Of a DNA stretch of 64,000 nucleotides, positions 26,576 to 34,595 are shown piece by piece. The notes beneath the pieces were generated by a model. That model saw nothing but the letters and a program-made list of their open reading frames with translations, had not been told where the DNA came from and did no database searches. Within the stretch, counting starts at the first letter, position 1; every line of letters starts with the position of its first letter. The translations under genes and the position numbers were made by a program. The DNA comes from FEN-1219 sp039933105 (GTDB taxonomy: Bacteria; Pseudomonadota; Gammaproteobacteria; Steroidobacterales; Rariloculaceae): positions 1 to 64,000 of the forward strand of contig JBDTOT010000008.1 in assembly GCA_039933105.1 (NCBI GenBank), in the 5' to 3' direction.

Positions 26576-28183
26576 ATGCGGTCTTTTTCTCGACCTGCTC
26601 TCATGTTCGCGCTGACGCTGCAGGCGGTCGGAGCAACCGCCCTTTGGGGCGCGACGCTTCCGACGCCGCCGCTTGAGTTCGACACCACTTACCCGACATC
26701 ACTGACCGGCGTCGTCATCAACGTCAATACGGGTGACAATCTACAGGCCGCAATCGATTCCGCGAGGGCCGGGGACACTCTGGTACTGCAAGCCGGCGCC
26801 ACCTTCACCGGCCCATTTAACTTCCCAGACAAGGCTGGCAACGGATGGATTCACCTCCGTAGCAGCGCGTACTCCAATCTTCCCGCGCCGGGAAACCGCG
26901 TTTCACCCGAGGACGCGGTCAATATGCCCAAGCTTGTCCTTCGCGGAGAGCCAGGCACGGGTGTACTAAATTTCGCAAACAATGCGCATCACTATCGCTT
27001 CATCGGCATTGAGGTGAAACCTGCCGATGGTCACGCTGTAAATGGTCTGATCCGAATCGGGCTCAACAATCTGGCGCCCGCAACCCTACCGAACCATATC
27101 GTAATCGACAGATGCTACGTCCATGGAGATCTCACGGCGGGATCGCGGCGCGGCATCGCAATGAATGGCGCATACGTCGCTGTCGTCGATTCGTACCTAT
27201 CAACCTTTTTTATGCCGGGCGCGGATTCTCAAGCTATCTGGGCGCATAACACGACGGGACCGCTGAGAATCGTGAATAACTATTTGGAGGGCGCGTCCGA
27301 AAACGTGCTATTCGGAGGCGCGGATTCTCTCGCTCCCACCTTGGTGCCCTCTGATATCGAGATTCGACGCAATCACTTTTTCAAGCCCTTGTCCTGGATA
27401 GGTCAGACAAGACAAGTAAAAAATCATTTGGAGCTCAAATCGGCTAAGCGCGTCGTAGTTGCCGAAAACATCTTCGAGAATGTGTGGCCTGCCCCAGACG
27501 GGCAAGCCGGCTGGTCAATTCTCGTTTCGCCGCGCAATCAGGACGGCGGAGCTCCTTGGTCCGTTACCGAGGACGTTTCCATACGGGGCAACAGATTTCT
27601 GAATGTCGCCCAAGGTATCCGTGTAGGCGGGGAAGACGGGGATCAGCAGTCCGAGCGAACACATCGAGTACTCATAGAAAACAACCTGGTTTCGATTACC
27701 GGGTTGAATGGCGCTTCTGGGCGACTGTTTGGAATTCAACAAGGTCCGGCCGACGTCACGATAAACCACAATACCGGGCTTATTCTCGGTGGAACGGATT
27801 CGGTATTCGCTTCGGTGGACCTACTACCGAAAACAGACGGCTTCGCCTTTACCAACAACATCGTTGACCACGGCCAATATGGGTTCAAGGGATCGGGAGT
27901 CGCTGAAGGATTGCCAACCCTCAACGTTTTCTTCGTCGATTTCGTCTTCTCAAGGAACGCCATCATCGGCGCCGCGGCGGGAGCATATCCGCCAGACAAC
28001 TTCCTGCCGGAAAGCGCAGCCGCAGCCCACTTCACTGACTATAAAGGCCGTGACTTCCGGCTAGCGCCCTCGAGTCCCTACAGAAACGCCGGTTTAGACG
28101 GAAAAGACCTTGGGGCGGATATGGATCTAATTCCCCGCCTGGGCCCAAAGCCGGGGACACCGATCGATCTGGACGCGCGCTAG
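26576..28183 (+). CDS. Secreted right-handed parallel beta-helix protein
   Basis: This 535-residue protein has a signal peptide (ALMFALTLQAVGATALWGA) and a repetitive core typical of pectate-lyase-like beta-helices: DNLQAAIDSARAGDTLVLQA at the start, then strands such as HYRFIGIEVKP, HIVIDRCYVHG, LRIVNNYLEG, IEIRRNHFFK, VVVAENIFEN, VSIRGNRFLN and VLIENNLVSI. The Asn-rich turns at regular spacing support the fold. There is no PEP-CTERM tail. It may bind, cleave or epimerise the polysaccharide, as beta-helix proteins (AlgG or lyases) do in alginate-type loci; that is inference from context. The start is set by AGGAG eight bases before the ATG at 26576; the longer frame back to 26351 is shadow. 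Confidence 0.8.
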   Translation: MRSFSRPALMFALTLQAVGATALWGATLPTPPLEFDTTYPTSLTGVVINVNTGDNLQAAIDSARAGDTLVLQAGATFTGPFNFPDKAGNGWIHLRSSAYSNLPAPGNRVSPEDAVNMPKLVLRGEPGTGVLNFANNAHHYRFIGIEVKPADGHAVNGLIRIGLNNLAPATLPNHIVIDRCYVHGDLTAGSRRGIAMNGAYVAVVDSYLSTFFMPGADSQAIWAHNTTGPLRIVNNYLEGASENVLFGGADSLAPTLVPSDIEIRRNHFFKPLSWIGQTRQVKNHLELKSAKRVVVAENIFENVWPAPDGQAGWSILVSPRNQDGGAPWSVTEDVSIRGNRFLNVAQGIRVGGEDGDQQSERTHRVLIENNLVSITGLNGASGRLFGIQQGPADVTINHNTGLILGGTDSVFASVDLLPKTDGFAFTNNIVDHGQYGFKGSGVAEGLPTLNVFFVDFVFSRNAIIGAAAGAYPPDNFLPESAAAAHFTDYKGRDFRLAPSSPYRNAGLDGKDLGADMDLIPRLGPKPGTPIDLDAR

Positions 28184-28225
28184 ATCTAGCGTCGCGCGAC
28201 GCTGTCTGCAGCAGCGGACGCAAGG

Positions 28226-28276
28226 GTAAGCGTATTAGGTCTCGGCTATTTTGGCACAGTTGACGTTGGTCCGATT
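28226..28276 (+). pseudogene. Possible N-terminal scrap of a sugar-nucleotide dehydrogenase
   Basis: The frame encodes VSVLGLGYFGTVDVG, closely like the ISVFGLGYVGTV Rossmann start of the intact dehydrogenase at 29109. The shared DNA core (AGCGT...GGTCTCGGCTA...GGCACAGT) is about 32 bases with five or six mismatches. Similarity ends after it. This could be a relic of a tandem copy or chance convergence on a glycine-rich motif. Confidence 0.3.
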
Positions 28277-28536
28277 TTCGGATCATTCGCAAGTAGAGAT
28301 GCGGCGCTCGCGAGCGCTGAACGATTCGTCCAACTCCGCGAGTTCGTCGGGGACGACAGACTTGGACAACCCTCCCCGTTATCGCGATAGGTCGTCAGAG
28401 TAAACTTCGGACGCGCTGCGCATGATAGATGTGTCCGACCTTCTTGGCGGCTTACCGTGTCGGCGTGTTGCCGCGGATGACGACGTTCGCGGACTTCTTC
28501 AGCGACGCGGCGCGGCTGCACTCGACTGGCCTCGAA

Positions 28537-28935
28537 GGACAGGCGATGCTCGACCGCGCAATGCTTCAGCATGGCTGACGCTGGGGGCTTTTCGTCGGCA
28601 TGAATCCATACGGCACGACTTCGTCCGACGAGTTACACCTGTTCCATGGCCCGTCGCCATTCGGTCCGTGGACGCCGCACCGAGCGAACCCGGTGAAATC
28701 CGATGTCAGGAGCAGCCGACCGGCCGGTCGCATTTTCTCACGGGGAGGCACGCTCTTCAGGCCGGCGCAGGACAGCGCGCGATGTTACGGTCATGCGATT
28801 TCGATCAACGAGATCGTGCGTTTGGACGACGAGTGTTACGAGGAGCGCGAGATTCGCGTATCCCGCCAACGTGGGCGCCGGGTCTCGTCGGCACGCATAC
28901 GCGTGAAGGCGGCGATTCCGACGAATGCCCGCATA
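28537..28935 (+). pseudogene. Decayed gene like the N-terminal domain of glucosamine inositolphosphorylceramide transferases
   Basis: The central frame from 28579 gives RWGLFVGMN, TSSDELHLFHGPSPFGPWTP, ARPAGRIFS-like RPAGRIF, FRPAQDSARCYGHAI and EYxE-like CYEERE. These are the conserved strands of the beta-propeller domain found in bacterial homologues of the glucosamine IPC transferase family. An in-frame TGA at 28576 separates it from MLQHG, the end of the preceding strand. After CYEERE the match jumps to another frame (PPTWAPGLVGTHT). One nonsense change and at least one frameshift therefore disrupt it. The rest of 28184-29108 holds no intact gene. The original probably acted on a sugar substrate within this polysaccharide region. 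Confidence 0.6.
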
Positions 28936-29108
28936 TTGGGCGCCCGCTTACCACCACACGCTCGCGGCACCAATTCGCCGCCCGCCGAAGCGTGACCCTT
29001 CTGCCCTTGAACATGCCGTTGCGGTCTAGCCTTTAGGCTTTGCAACGGTGCCGAAGATAAACTTGGAGACGGCGTGCCATCATGTTGCGTCAGTCTTGGA
29101 GCCAGGGC

Positions 29109-30422
29109 ATGAGAATCAGCGTCTTCGGTCTCGGCTACGTCGGCACAGTCACCGCCGCCTGCTTGTCGCAGGACGGGCACACCGTCGTAGGTGTGGATCC
29201 AAATTCGACGAAAGTTGACCTGATCAACGCTGGCCGCACCCCTATCGTCGAGGCGGAGCTCGAAGGTCTGATTGCGAACGCTGTCGCTGAGCGACGTCTG
29301 TCGGCAACTGTCAGCGCGGCCGATGCCGTGCTTGCCACCGATATTTCACTCGTGTGCGTTGGCACGCCAAGCCAAAGCAACGGAAACCTGAATCTGGATT
29401 CTGTCCGCGCTGCATGCGCCGAAATCGGCGCGGCACTGGCGAGCAAAGCCGACTATCACGTGGTGGTCATTCGCAGCACGATGCTTCCCGGCTCCATGAT
29501 CGACGTCATCATCCCAACGCTCGAATCGGCGTCCGGAAAGCGCGCGGGAAGTTCTTTCGGCATAGTGGTCAACCCAGAATTCCTGCGCGAAGGCACCGCC
29601 GTCTTCGACTACAAGAACCCGCCCAGGACGGTGATCGGACATACCGATGACAAAGCGGGGGAGATCGTCGCCCGCCTCTACACCGATTTAGCCGCTCCCG
29701 TTGTCATGACGGACCTGCGAACCGCGGAGATGGTCAAGTATGTCGACAATGTCTGGCACGCCTTGAAAGTCGGTTTCGCTAATGAGATTGGCAACATGGC
29801 CAAGGCGGTTGGCCTCGACGGTCAAACGGTCATGGACATCTTTTGCAAGGATACAAAGCTGAATCTCTCCCCATACTACTTGCGTCCTGGATTCGCATTC
29901 GGCGGCTCCTGCCTGCCTAAAGACTTGCGGGCGTTTACGTACAAGGCCCGCGCCCTCGACCTGAAGTTGCCCATTCTCGAATCGATTCTGCCGAGCAACG
30001 AGCTACAGATTCGCCGAGCACTGGAGATGGTTACCACTCGAGAGCAGCGGAAAATCGGAGTGCTCGGCTTTAGCTTCAAATCGGGTACCGACGATCTGCG
30101 CGAAAGCCCCGTCGTCGAGCTCATCGAGCGCCTGATTGGCAAAGGCTACGATTTGCGAATTTACGATCGCAGCGTCAACATTGCGCGCTTGGTGGGCGCC
30201 AATCGCGAATACATCCTTACGCGTATACCTCATTTATCCGCTCTGATGGTCGACAGCATAGAAAAGGTCATCGACCATGCTGAGGTGCTCGTAATCGGGA
30301 ATCGCGATCCAGAGTTCAAGCGCGCACCGGAGCTTCTCAGCAAGCGACAGCACATCGTCGATCTCGTTCGGGTGCTCAAGAACGTTCCCCAAGGTCAGTC
30401 CTATGACGGGATCTGTTGGTAG
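29109..30422 (+). CDS. algD: GDP-mannose 6-dehydrogenase (AlgD-like)
   Basis: This 437-residue enzyme of the UDP-glucose/GDP-mannose dehydrogenase family has Rossmann start ISVFGLGYVGTV, VCVGTPSQSNG, VNPEFLREGTAV and MVKYVDNVWHALKVGFANEI. The catalytic GFAFGGSCLPKD has its Cys at residue 268, the same number as the active-site Cys of Pseudomonas AlgD. GVLGFSFKSGTDDLRESP is the third conserved block. AlgD oxidises GDP-mannose to GDP-mannuronate with two NAD+. The start at 29109 has GGAG ten bases upstream; an ATG at 29082 is less likely. It supplies a uronic acid donor, which gives meaning to the lyase-like and amidotransferase genes in the region. UDP-glucose specificity cannot be excluded. 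Confidence 0.82.
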   Translation: MRISVFGLGYVGTVTAACLSQDGHTVVGVDPNSTKVDLINAGRTPIVEAELEGLIANAVAERRLSATVSAADAVLATDISLVCVGTPSQSNGNLNLDSVRAACAEIGAALASKADYHVVVIRSTMLPGSMIDVIIPTLESASGKRAGSSFGIVVNPEFLREGTAVFDYKNPPRTVIGHTDDKAGEIVARLYTDLAAPVVMTDLRTAEMVKYVDNVWHALKVGFANEIGNMAKAVGLDGQTVMDIFCKDTKLNLSPYYLRPGFAFGGSCLPKDLRAFTYKARALDLKLPILESILPSNELQIRRALEMVTTREQRKIGVLGFSFKSGTDDLRESPVVELIERLIGKGYDLRIYDRSVNIARLVGANREYILTRIPHLSALMVDSIEKVIDHAEVLVIGNRDPEFKRAPELLSKRQHIVDLVRVLKNVPQGQSYDGICW

Positions 30423-30664
30423 CCTCGAGGCATCCGGAAGCGTGTCGACCCCTTTCGTCGACGACCAAGGCCGCACGAACTTCACCGCCTTGGCAGCGGA
30501 CCAACCGCTCCCTGGACGAGTTCGTGGCGTTCGTTGAACGCGTGAGCCCGGCCACGTCGCCGGAGCTCTTCCCGCGCCGCGCCGATGTGCTCACTGACCT
30601 TCCTTTCGAATAATTGATAGCTGCGTAGGCGTTATGCTGAGCTCCGCTGCAGCGGGAGGCGGGC

Positions 30665-31321
30665 ATGGCGTGGCAGATCGATCGGAGATGGATGGGCGGT
30701 GTAGCAGCGATCGCGATGCTCGTGGCGTGCTCCAAGCCCGTTCCAAACACGGGGAGCGCTGAAGGCGCGCCGACGAAAAACGCATCGGCGGCAACCGCAA
30801 CGCCGGCGCTCTCTGTTGCCGTCACCGAAGCGAGCTTCCGCTGCCTCCGCGACATGACGCCAGTGCGTGACTTCTTCGTCGACAATCTGCTGGGCGATCT
30901 CGACGCCACCGTGGCGGTGGCAGAGTCACCGACCGGCGGGACCTATCCGCTAGGTTCGCTGGTGCAAGTGATCCCCACCACGGCCATGGTGAAGCACCCC
31001 CCCGGCTACAGCCCGGCGACGAATGATTGGGAGTTTATCGAGCTCGACGTCAAAGCGGACGGCGTGACGATACTCGGCCGCGGTTTCGCCGAGCTGAACA
31101 TGCGCTCTGGCCCCAACTGCCTCGGTTGCCACAAGCCGGCTAAGGCGGCTTGGGACCTGATTTGCGATCGAAGTCACGACTGCATCCCGATCCCGCTTAC
31201 GCCTATCACGCTACGCGCGCTCCAGAACACCGACCCGCGATGCCCGAAAATCGAGCTGCCACAGGACCAGATCGACGCGCTGGCTGCGCTCGCAGCGACG
31301 CCGCCGGTCGACAAACCTTGA
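30665..31321 (+). CDS. Haem-binding lipoprotein (cytochrome P460-like)
   Basis: This 218-residue lipoprotein has a lipobox MLVAC (Cys22) after a short hydrophobic signal, then a low-complexity Ala-rich linker. The core has TYPLGSLVQVIPTTAMVKHP, SPATNDWEFIELDV, then a c-type haem site CLGCH at 152-156 and further Cys residues (LICDRSHDC). The arrangement resembles periplasmic P460-like/cytochrome c family proteins. The ribosome site GGGAGGCGGGC precedes the ATG. It stands alone, about 240 bases after the dehydrogenase; that gap holds no supported gene. Its electron-transfer role is inferred from the haem motif. Confidence 0.7.
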   Translation: MAWQIDRRWMGGVAAIAMLVACSKPVPNTGSAEGAPTKNASAATATPALSVAVTEASFRCLRDMTPVRDFFVDNLLGDLDATVAVAESPTGGTYPLGSLVQVIPTTAMVKHPPGYSPATNDWEFIELDVKADGVTILGRGFAELNMRSGPNCLGCHKPAKAAWDLICDRSHDCIPIPLTPITLRALQNTDPRCPKIELPQDQIDALAALAATPPVDKP

Positions 31322-31434
31322 TCGCTACGGGCGCGGCGTTCAACGCGGACGAGCTCGAAGCGCAGCTCGAAGCGGCGGTCAAGTTCATTCCGTACGATTG
31401 GACATTGAACCGTCAGCCCTGAAGCCCGCTCACG

Positions 31435-32316
31435 TCAGCGGGCGATTTCGCTGCACGAGGAGCCGTAGGCGAAGCAGCTGTAGCAGCGGTGGTGCTGCAA
31501 CGTGATGCGCTTGCCCAGGCTTTCCGCCAACGTGCCGCCCAGGTCGTAGGCGGGATCGTCGTCGACGAGTGTGCAGGCGTAAACGCGCATCCGGCCGTCT
31601 TTCTTCACGAGCATCTTCGAGAACGAGCACATGAACGCGCGGCGCGTGTCCGCAGACTGATACGTCGTCATGCAGTGCTCGGTGATCCTGGGCACGGTGG
31701 CGTGTTCCCCCGGAAGCAGGAAGTCGGGGAATCCCACGATCGTGGTGGTCCCAGGCAGGCCGTGCTCTGCAAGCAAGCGAGCGTAGGCGTTGGTAACGGC
31801 GGCGGCGTTCTCGCCTTTTTCCATCTGTCTTGCGATCGACACTCTGAAGCCGAACGCGTGCAGTCGTTCAAGTGCCGTCCACGACTGCTCGAACGTGCCG
31901 ACACCGCGGCCCGCGTCGTGCCGCTCGCGGTCCGGGTAATCGATGCTGACGCGAAACGCGATCGGTTGCGGCTGCGCGCGCAGTGCAGCGATTTGCTGCA
32001 GGCGTCTCAACACGGGTGTCGTGCCGTTCGTCAGCACCAGGCACGGCCGAAACTGCGACGCGTAGCGCAGGATGTTGACGAAATCTTTGACGATGAACGG
32101 CTCACCGCCAGTGAACGAGAATTGCTCGACGCCGAGTGCGACGGCCTCGTCGATGAAAGGCTTCGCGTCGGCGAGCGTGATACGGGCTAGACGTCCGTCG
32201 CCGGGCTTCGAGCCTTCGAGGCAGAACGGGCACGCCAGGTTGCAAGCGGTGCCCGTGTGAAACCAGAGTTCGCGCAACGCGTGCGGCTCGATATATCCCT
32301 GTGCCTCTGCGTTCAT
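31435..32316 (-). CDS. Radical SAM protein
   Basis: This 293-residue enzyme has the 4Fe-4S cluster motif CNLACPFC (Cys25, Cys29, Cys32) and SFTGGEPF, the SAM-binding GGE. Four more Cys residues near the C-terminus (CSFSK, YACTL, CYSCFAYGSSC) may hold an auxiliary cluster. The ATG at 32316 overlaps the upstream glycosyltransferase stop by four bases. It forms a three-gene operon with two glycosyltransferases of the arsenosugar-type families. It is not the ArsS radical SAM family by sequence start, so the substrate is open. A longer frame back to 32880 is the shadow of the neighbour gene. Confidence 0.82.
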   Translation of the reverse strand: MNAEAQGYIEPHALRELWFHTGTACNLACPFCLEGSKPGDGRLARITLADAKPFIDEAVALGVEQFSFTGGEPFIVKDFVNILRYASQFRPCLVLTNGTTPVLRRLQQIAALRAQPQPIAFRVSIDYPDRERHDAGRGVGTFEQSWTALERLHAFGFRVSIARQMEKGENAAAVTNAYARLLAEHGLPGTTTIVGFPDFLLPGEHATVPRITEHCMTTYQSADTRRAFMCSFSKMLVKKDGRMRVYACTLVDDDPAYDLGGTLAESLGKRITLQHHRCYSCFAYGSSCSEIAR

Positions 32317-33026
32317 GGTTCTTGCTCCCCATCCGAGGGTAGCAGCGCCCGATAGCTCGCGGCCAGTGTCTCCGGCCGGGTGCCGAGGGCAAAACGCAGC
32401 GCGAGCCAGCGATTGTGCAGCGTTCGCCGCAACCAGCCGTCCCTTTCCCAGCGCCGCGTGGACACCGCGAGCGCGCTCGGCAACACGCGGAACGTGCCGC
32501 GCGCGCGCAGTTGCCGGACGAGCCGTACTTCCTCGAACAATGGCCACTCGGCAAATCCGCCGAGTGCGGAGTAGACGTCGCGGCGCACGAAGATGCCCTG
32601 GTCGCCGTACACCATGCCGCCGCTGCGAATTCGCAGAGCGACGAGTTGCGCGAGCACGCGCTTGTACCACGTCGTCGGGCCCTGGAACGCAAACCGAAAA
32701 CAGCCGCTCTCGGCCCCGTCGCGAACGGCAGCGGCGATGACCTCGAGTGCGTCGTCCGGCACCTCTGCGTCCGCGTGGACGAACCACAGCACGCTCGCGC
32801 TCGCTCGCCGCGCGCCCGCATCGAGTTGGGCACCGCGATTGGCGGCCGCTTCCATGTACTCGCAGGCGTGTGCGTGACACACGGCCGCAACGGCCACGTT
32901 TGCGCTTCCTGAAACCACGATGACCTGTTCGGGCTTCTGCGCTTTCAGCTGGGCGAGCAACACGGAGAGGGCGGCTGCATCGCCGAGCACGGGGATGACG
33001 ACGGCGATGCCGTTCGCTTCACTCAC
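32313..33026 (-). CDS. Glycosyltransferase family 2 (TIGR04283-like)
   Basis: This 237-residue GT-A enzyme starts IAVVIPVLGDAAALSVLLAQ, with ANRGAQLDAGARRASASVLW and FVHADAEVP (the D-x-D-like acidic site), and FEEVRLVRQLRARG later. These features match the small GT2 family TIGR04283, named for its association with arsenosugar genes but also found apart from arsenic genes. The start is the GTG at 33026. It lies between the DUF2064 gene and the radical SAM gene with a four-base overlap to the latter. Substrate is unknown. Confidence 0.8.
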   Translation of the reverse strand: MSEANGIAVVIPVLGDAAALSVLLAQLKAQKPEQVIVVSGSANVAVAAVCHAHACEYMEAAANRGAQLDAGARRASASVLWFVHADAEVPDDALEVIAAAVRDGAESGCFRFAFQGPTTWYKRVLAQLVALRIRSGGMVYGDQGIFVRRDVYSALGGFAEWPLFEEVRLVRQLRARGTFRVLPSALAVSTRRWERDGWLRRTLHNRWLALRFALGTRPETLAASYRALLPSDGEQEP

Positions 33027-33051
33027 TTCGCGTAGTCCGGCGGTAGCGCGG

Positions 33052-33732
33052 TCATTGGCTGAGATCCGCCTGCGCCACGAGCCAGCTCACGAGCGAACGG
33101 CGCCCCGGCCGCGGATCGCTCTCGAGCTCCGTGCGAAGTGCGACCAGATCGCCCAGCGTGTCGACATCGTGCAGCCCCGGCAGTGTCGAGGTGCTCGAGC
33201 CGGCTGCAACGCAGGCCGCGCGCAGCGACTCGAACAACGCATTCGTGCTCCAAGGCAGATCTGCGAGCGGGGGCCAGCGGCCCCGTACGCCCATTAGCAC
33301 CACGCCGCCGTCGGCGGCCGGGCCGAGCACCGTGTCGTTGTCCTCGAGCGCGGTCGCCGCGCGCTCGAGGTAGGCGACATCGAGGCTCGGGCAGTCGATG
33401 CCTATGAAAAGCTGCCGCTCGAACCCGCGGCGGATCAGCTCCTCGTTGACGTGATTGAGGCGCTCGCCGAGATTGCCGCCGCGCTGCACGACAACGGCGT
33501 CGGCCGGCGGCGCGTCGGCGCGCTCGTCGGTTGCCGACGGCGCGACGCACGTAGGGCCTGGCCAGGCCTCGATGTCCTCGCGAGCGCAGTCGAGCAGTCG
33601 CTGCGCGGCCTGCGTGGCACGTTCAGCACCGATGAGCTCCGCCAAGCGTCGTTTCGAGCGCGCGGCGGATTTCATCATCAGCACCACGCAGCAGGCGGCG
33701 GTGTTGCCCCCCCGCGTAGGCGGCGTTTTCAT
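33052..33732 (-). CDS. DUF2064 glycosyltransferase-like protein (TIGR04282-like)
   Basis: This 226-residue nucleotidyl/glycosyl-transferase fold protein has VVLMMKSAARSKRRLAELIG at the N-terminus (a variant of the KxPxPGRVKTRL loop), then GIDCPSL (acidic metal site) and VLGPAADGGVVLMG. These are hallmarks of the DUF2064/TIGR04282 family. The family is a regular partner of the TIGR04283 GT2, the next gene here, 25 bases downstream. The ATG at 33732 is preferred; the 5' extension to 34113 is shadow of the Tat-signal gene. The function is thought to be glycosyl transfer, with the natural acceptor undefined. Confidence 0.75.
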   Translation of the reverse strand: MKTPPTRGGNTAACCVVLMMKSAARSKRRLAELIGAERATQAAQRLLDCAREDIEAWPGPTCVAPSATDERADAPPADAVVVQRGGNLGERLNHVNEELIRRGFERQLFIGIDCPSLDVAYLERAATALEDNDTVLGPAADGGVVLMGVRGRWPPLADLPWSTNALFESLRAACVAAGSSTSTLPGLHDVDTLGDLVALRTELESDPRPGRRSLVSWLVAQADLSQ

Positions 33733-33838
33733 CGCGCTATGGTACACGCGAGGACCGCGCCGCTTGCGGCCCCTGCTGCGTTCTGGGACGGCGAGCGTAT
33801 GATCGAGGTTGATCCACCCGCGAGCATGGGGAGGCCAT

Positions 33839-34531
33839 ATGACGCAGCGCGAGAAATTCGACGCCTTTCGCCGACCGGAGCTCTGGCTTGGCAACGGCCT
33901 GAGCCGGCGCTCGTTCATTACCCACGCTACGGCCGCCGCCGTTGTCGCCGCGCTCCCGGCCGCAGCATGGGCTGCCGTCGATCGCAGCCTATTCAAACGT
34001 GTGCCGACGCAGTACATCGCGGCACTCGCCCCGCCGAACGCAACCTCGGGCGACAACGCCGAGACCTGGGGCTTGTGGCGGCAAGATCCCGGGCCGCGCG
34101 GCGTGCGGCTCAAGAATTTAGATAGCCTCGCGGGCGGCGTTGCACCGGCCGGTTGGCATCAAGACAAGAACGCCTGGTGGCTCGAAGAGCACGGCTTGCT
34201 CATGGAAACACCGGATTTCCCAATACCTGCAGGCCAGTACCTTGTGACTGGCGACCGCGAGGTCACGAGCGTGCTCACGGTGCGGTCGGCGAGCGCGGAT
34301 GGCCACCAACGCTGGGAGCTGGCCGACGGCGCCACGCTGTACGACGTGACGCATCTGCGTTGCCGTGCGGCGCTCTACACGCCCGCGAAGGCGGGCGGAT
34401 CGTGCTCACCGACGGCCGCGCGCCCGAATGACTTCCCGGTGGCTCCCGGTGCGGCGATGCCTCCGGTGGCCGACTGCGCCAAGCAGGACTACCAAGTGCT
34501 GATCGTGATCGGCCTGCCCAAGAGCGTGTGA
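33839..34531 (+). CDS. Tat-exported protein of unknown function
   Basis: This 230-residue protein has a twin-arginine signal (LSRRSFITHATAAAVVAALP then AWA) ending near residue 47. The mature part has no domain I recognise. It has ETWGLWRQDPGPRGV, TPDFPIPAGQYLVTGDREVT, and two late Cys residues around a Pro-rich stretch. GGGGAGG six bases before the ATG at 33839 sets the start. It is divergent from the DUF2064/GT2/radical SAM operon with about 100 bases between. Tat export suggests that it folds before export, perhaps around a cofactor. Confidence 0.65.
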   Translation: MTQREKFDAFRRPELWLGNGLSRRSFITHATAAAVVAALPAAAWAAVDRSLFKRVPTQYIAALAPPNATSGDNAETWGLWRQDPGPRGVRLKNLDSLAGGVAPAGWHQDKNAWWLEEHGLLMETPDFPIPAGQYLVTGDREVTSVLTVRSASADGHQRWELADGATLYDVTHLRCRAALYTPAKAGGSCSPTAARPNDFPVAPGAAMPPVADCAKQDYQVLIVIGLPKSV

Positions 34532-34595
34532 GGCGAGCCGGCTGCGATGCGCTCCGGAAGCGCTGCATTGAGCGCGATGCGGGAGTCCGAACTTC

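Noticed and set aside
28178..28191. 14-bp palindrome CGCTAGATCTAGCG at the beta-helix gene stop
   Set aside because: It has no loop or T-run, so it is not a terminator, and a palindrome of this size around a stop codon may be chance.
30416..30613. 65-codon plus-strand frame after the dehydrogenase
   Set aside because: It has no ribosome site, starts within the dehydrogenase stop region and shows no family; a tail remnant is possible but not supported.
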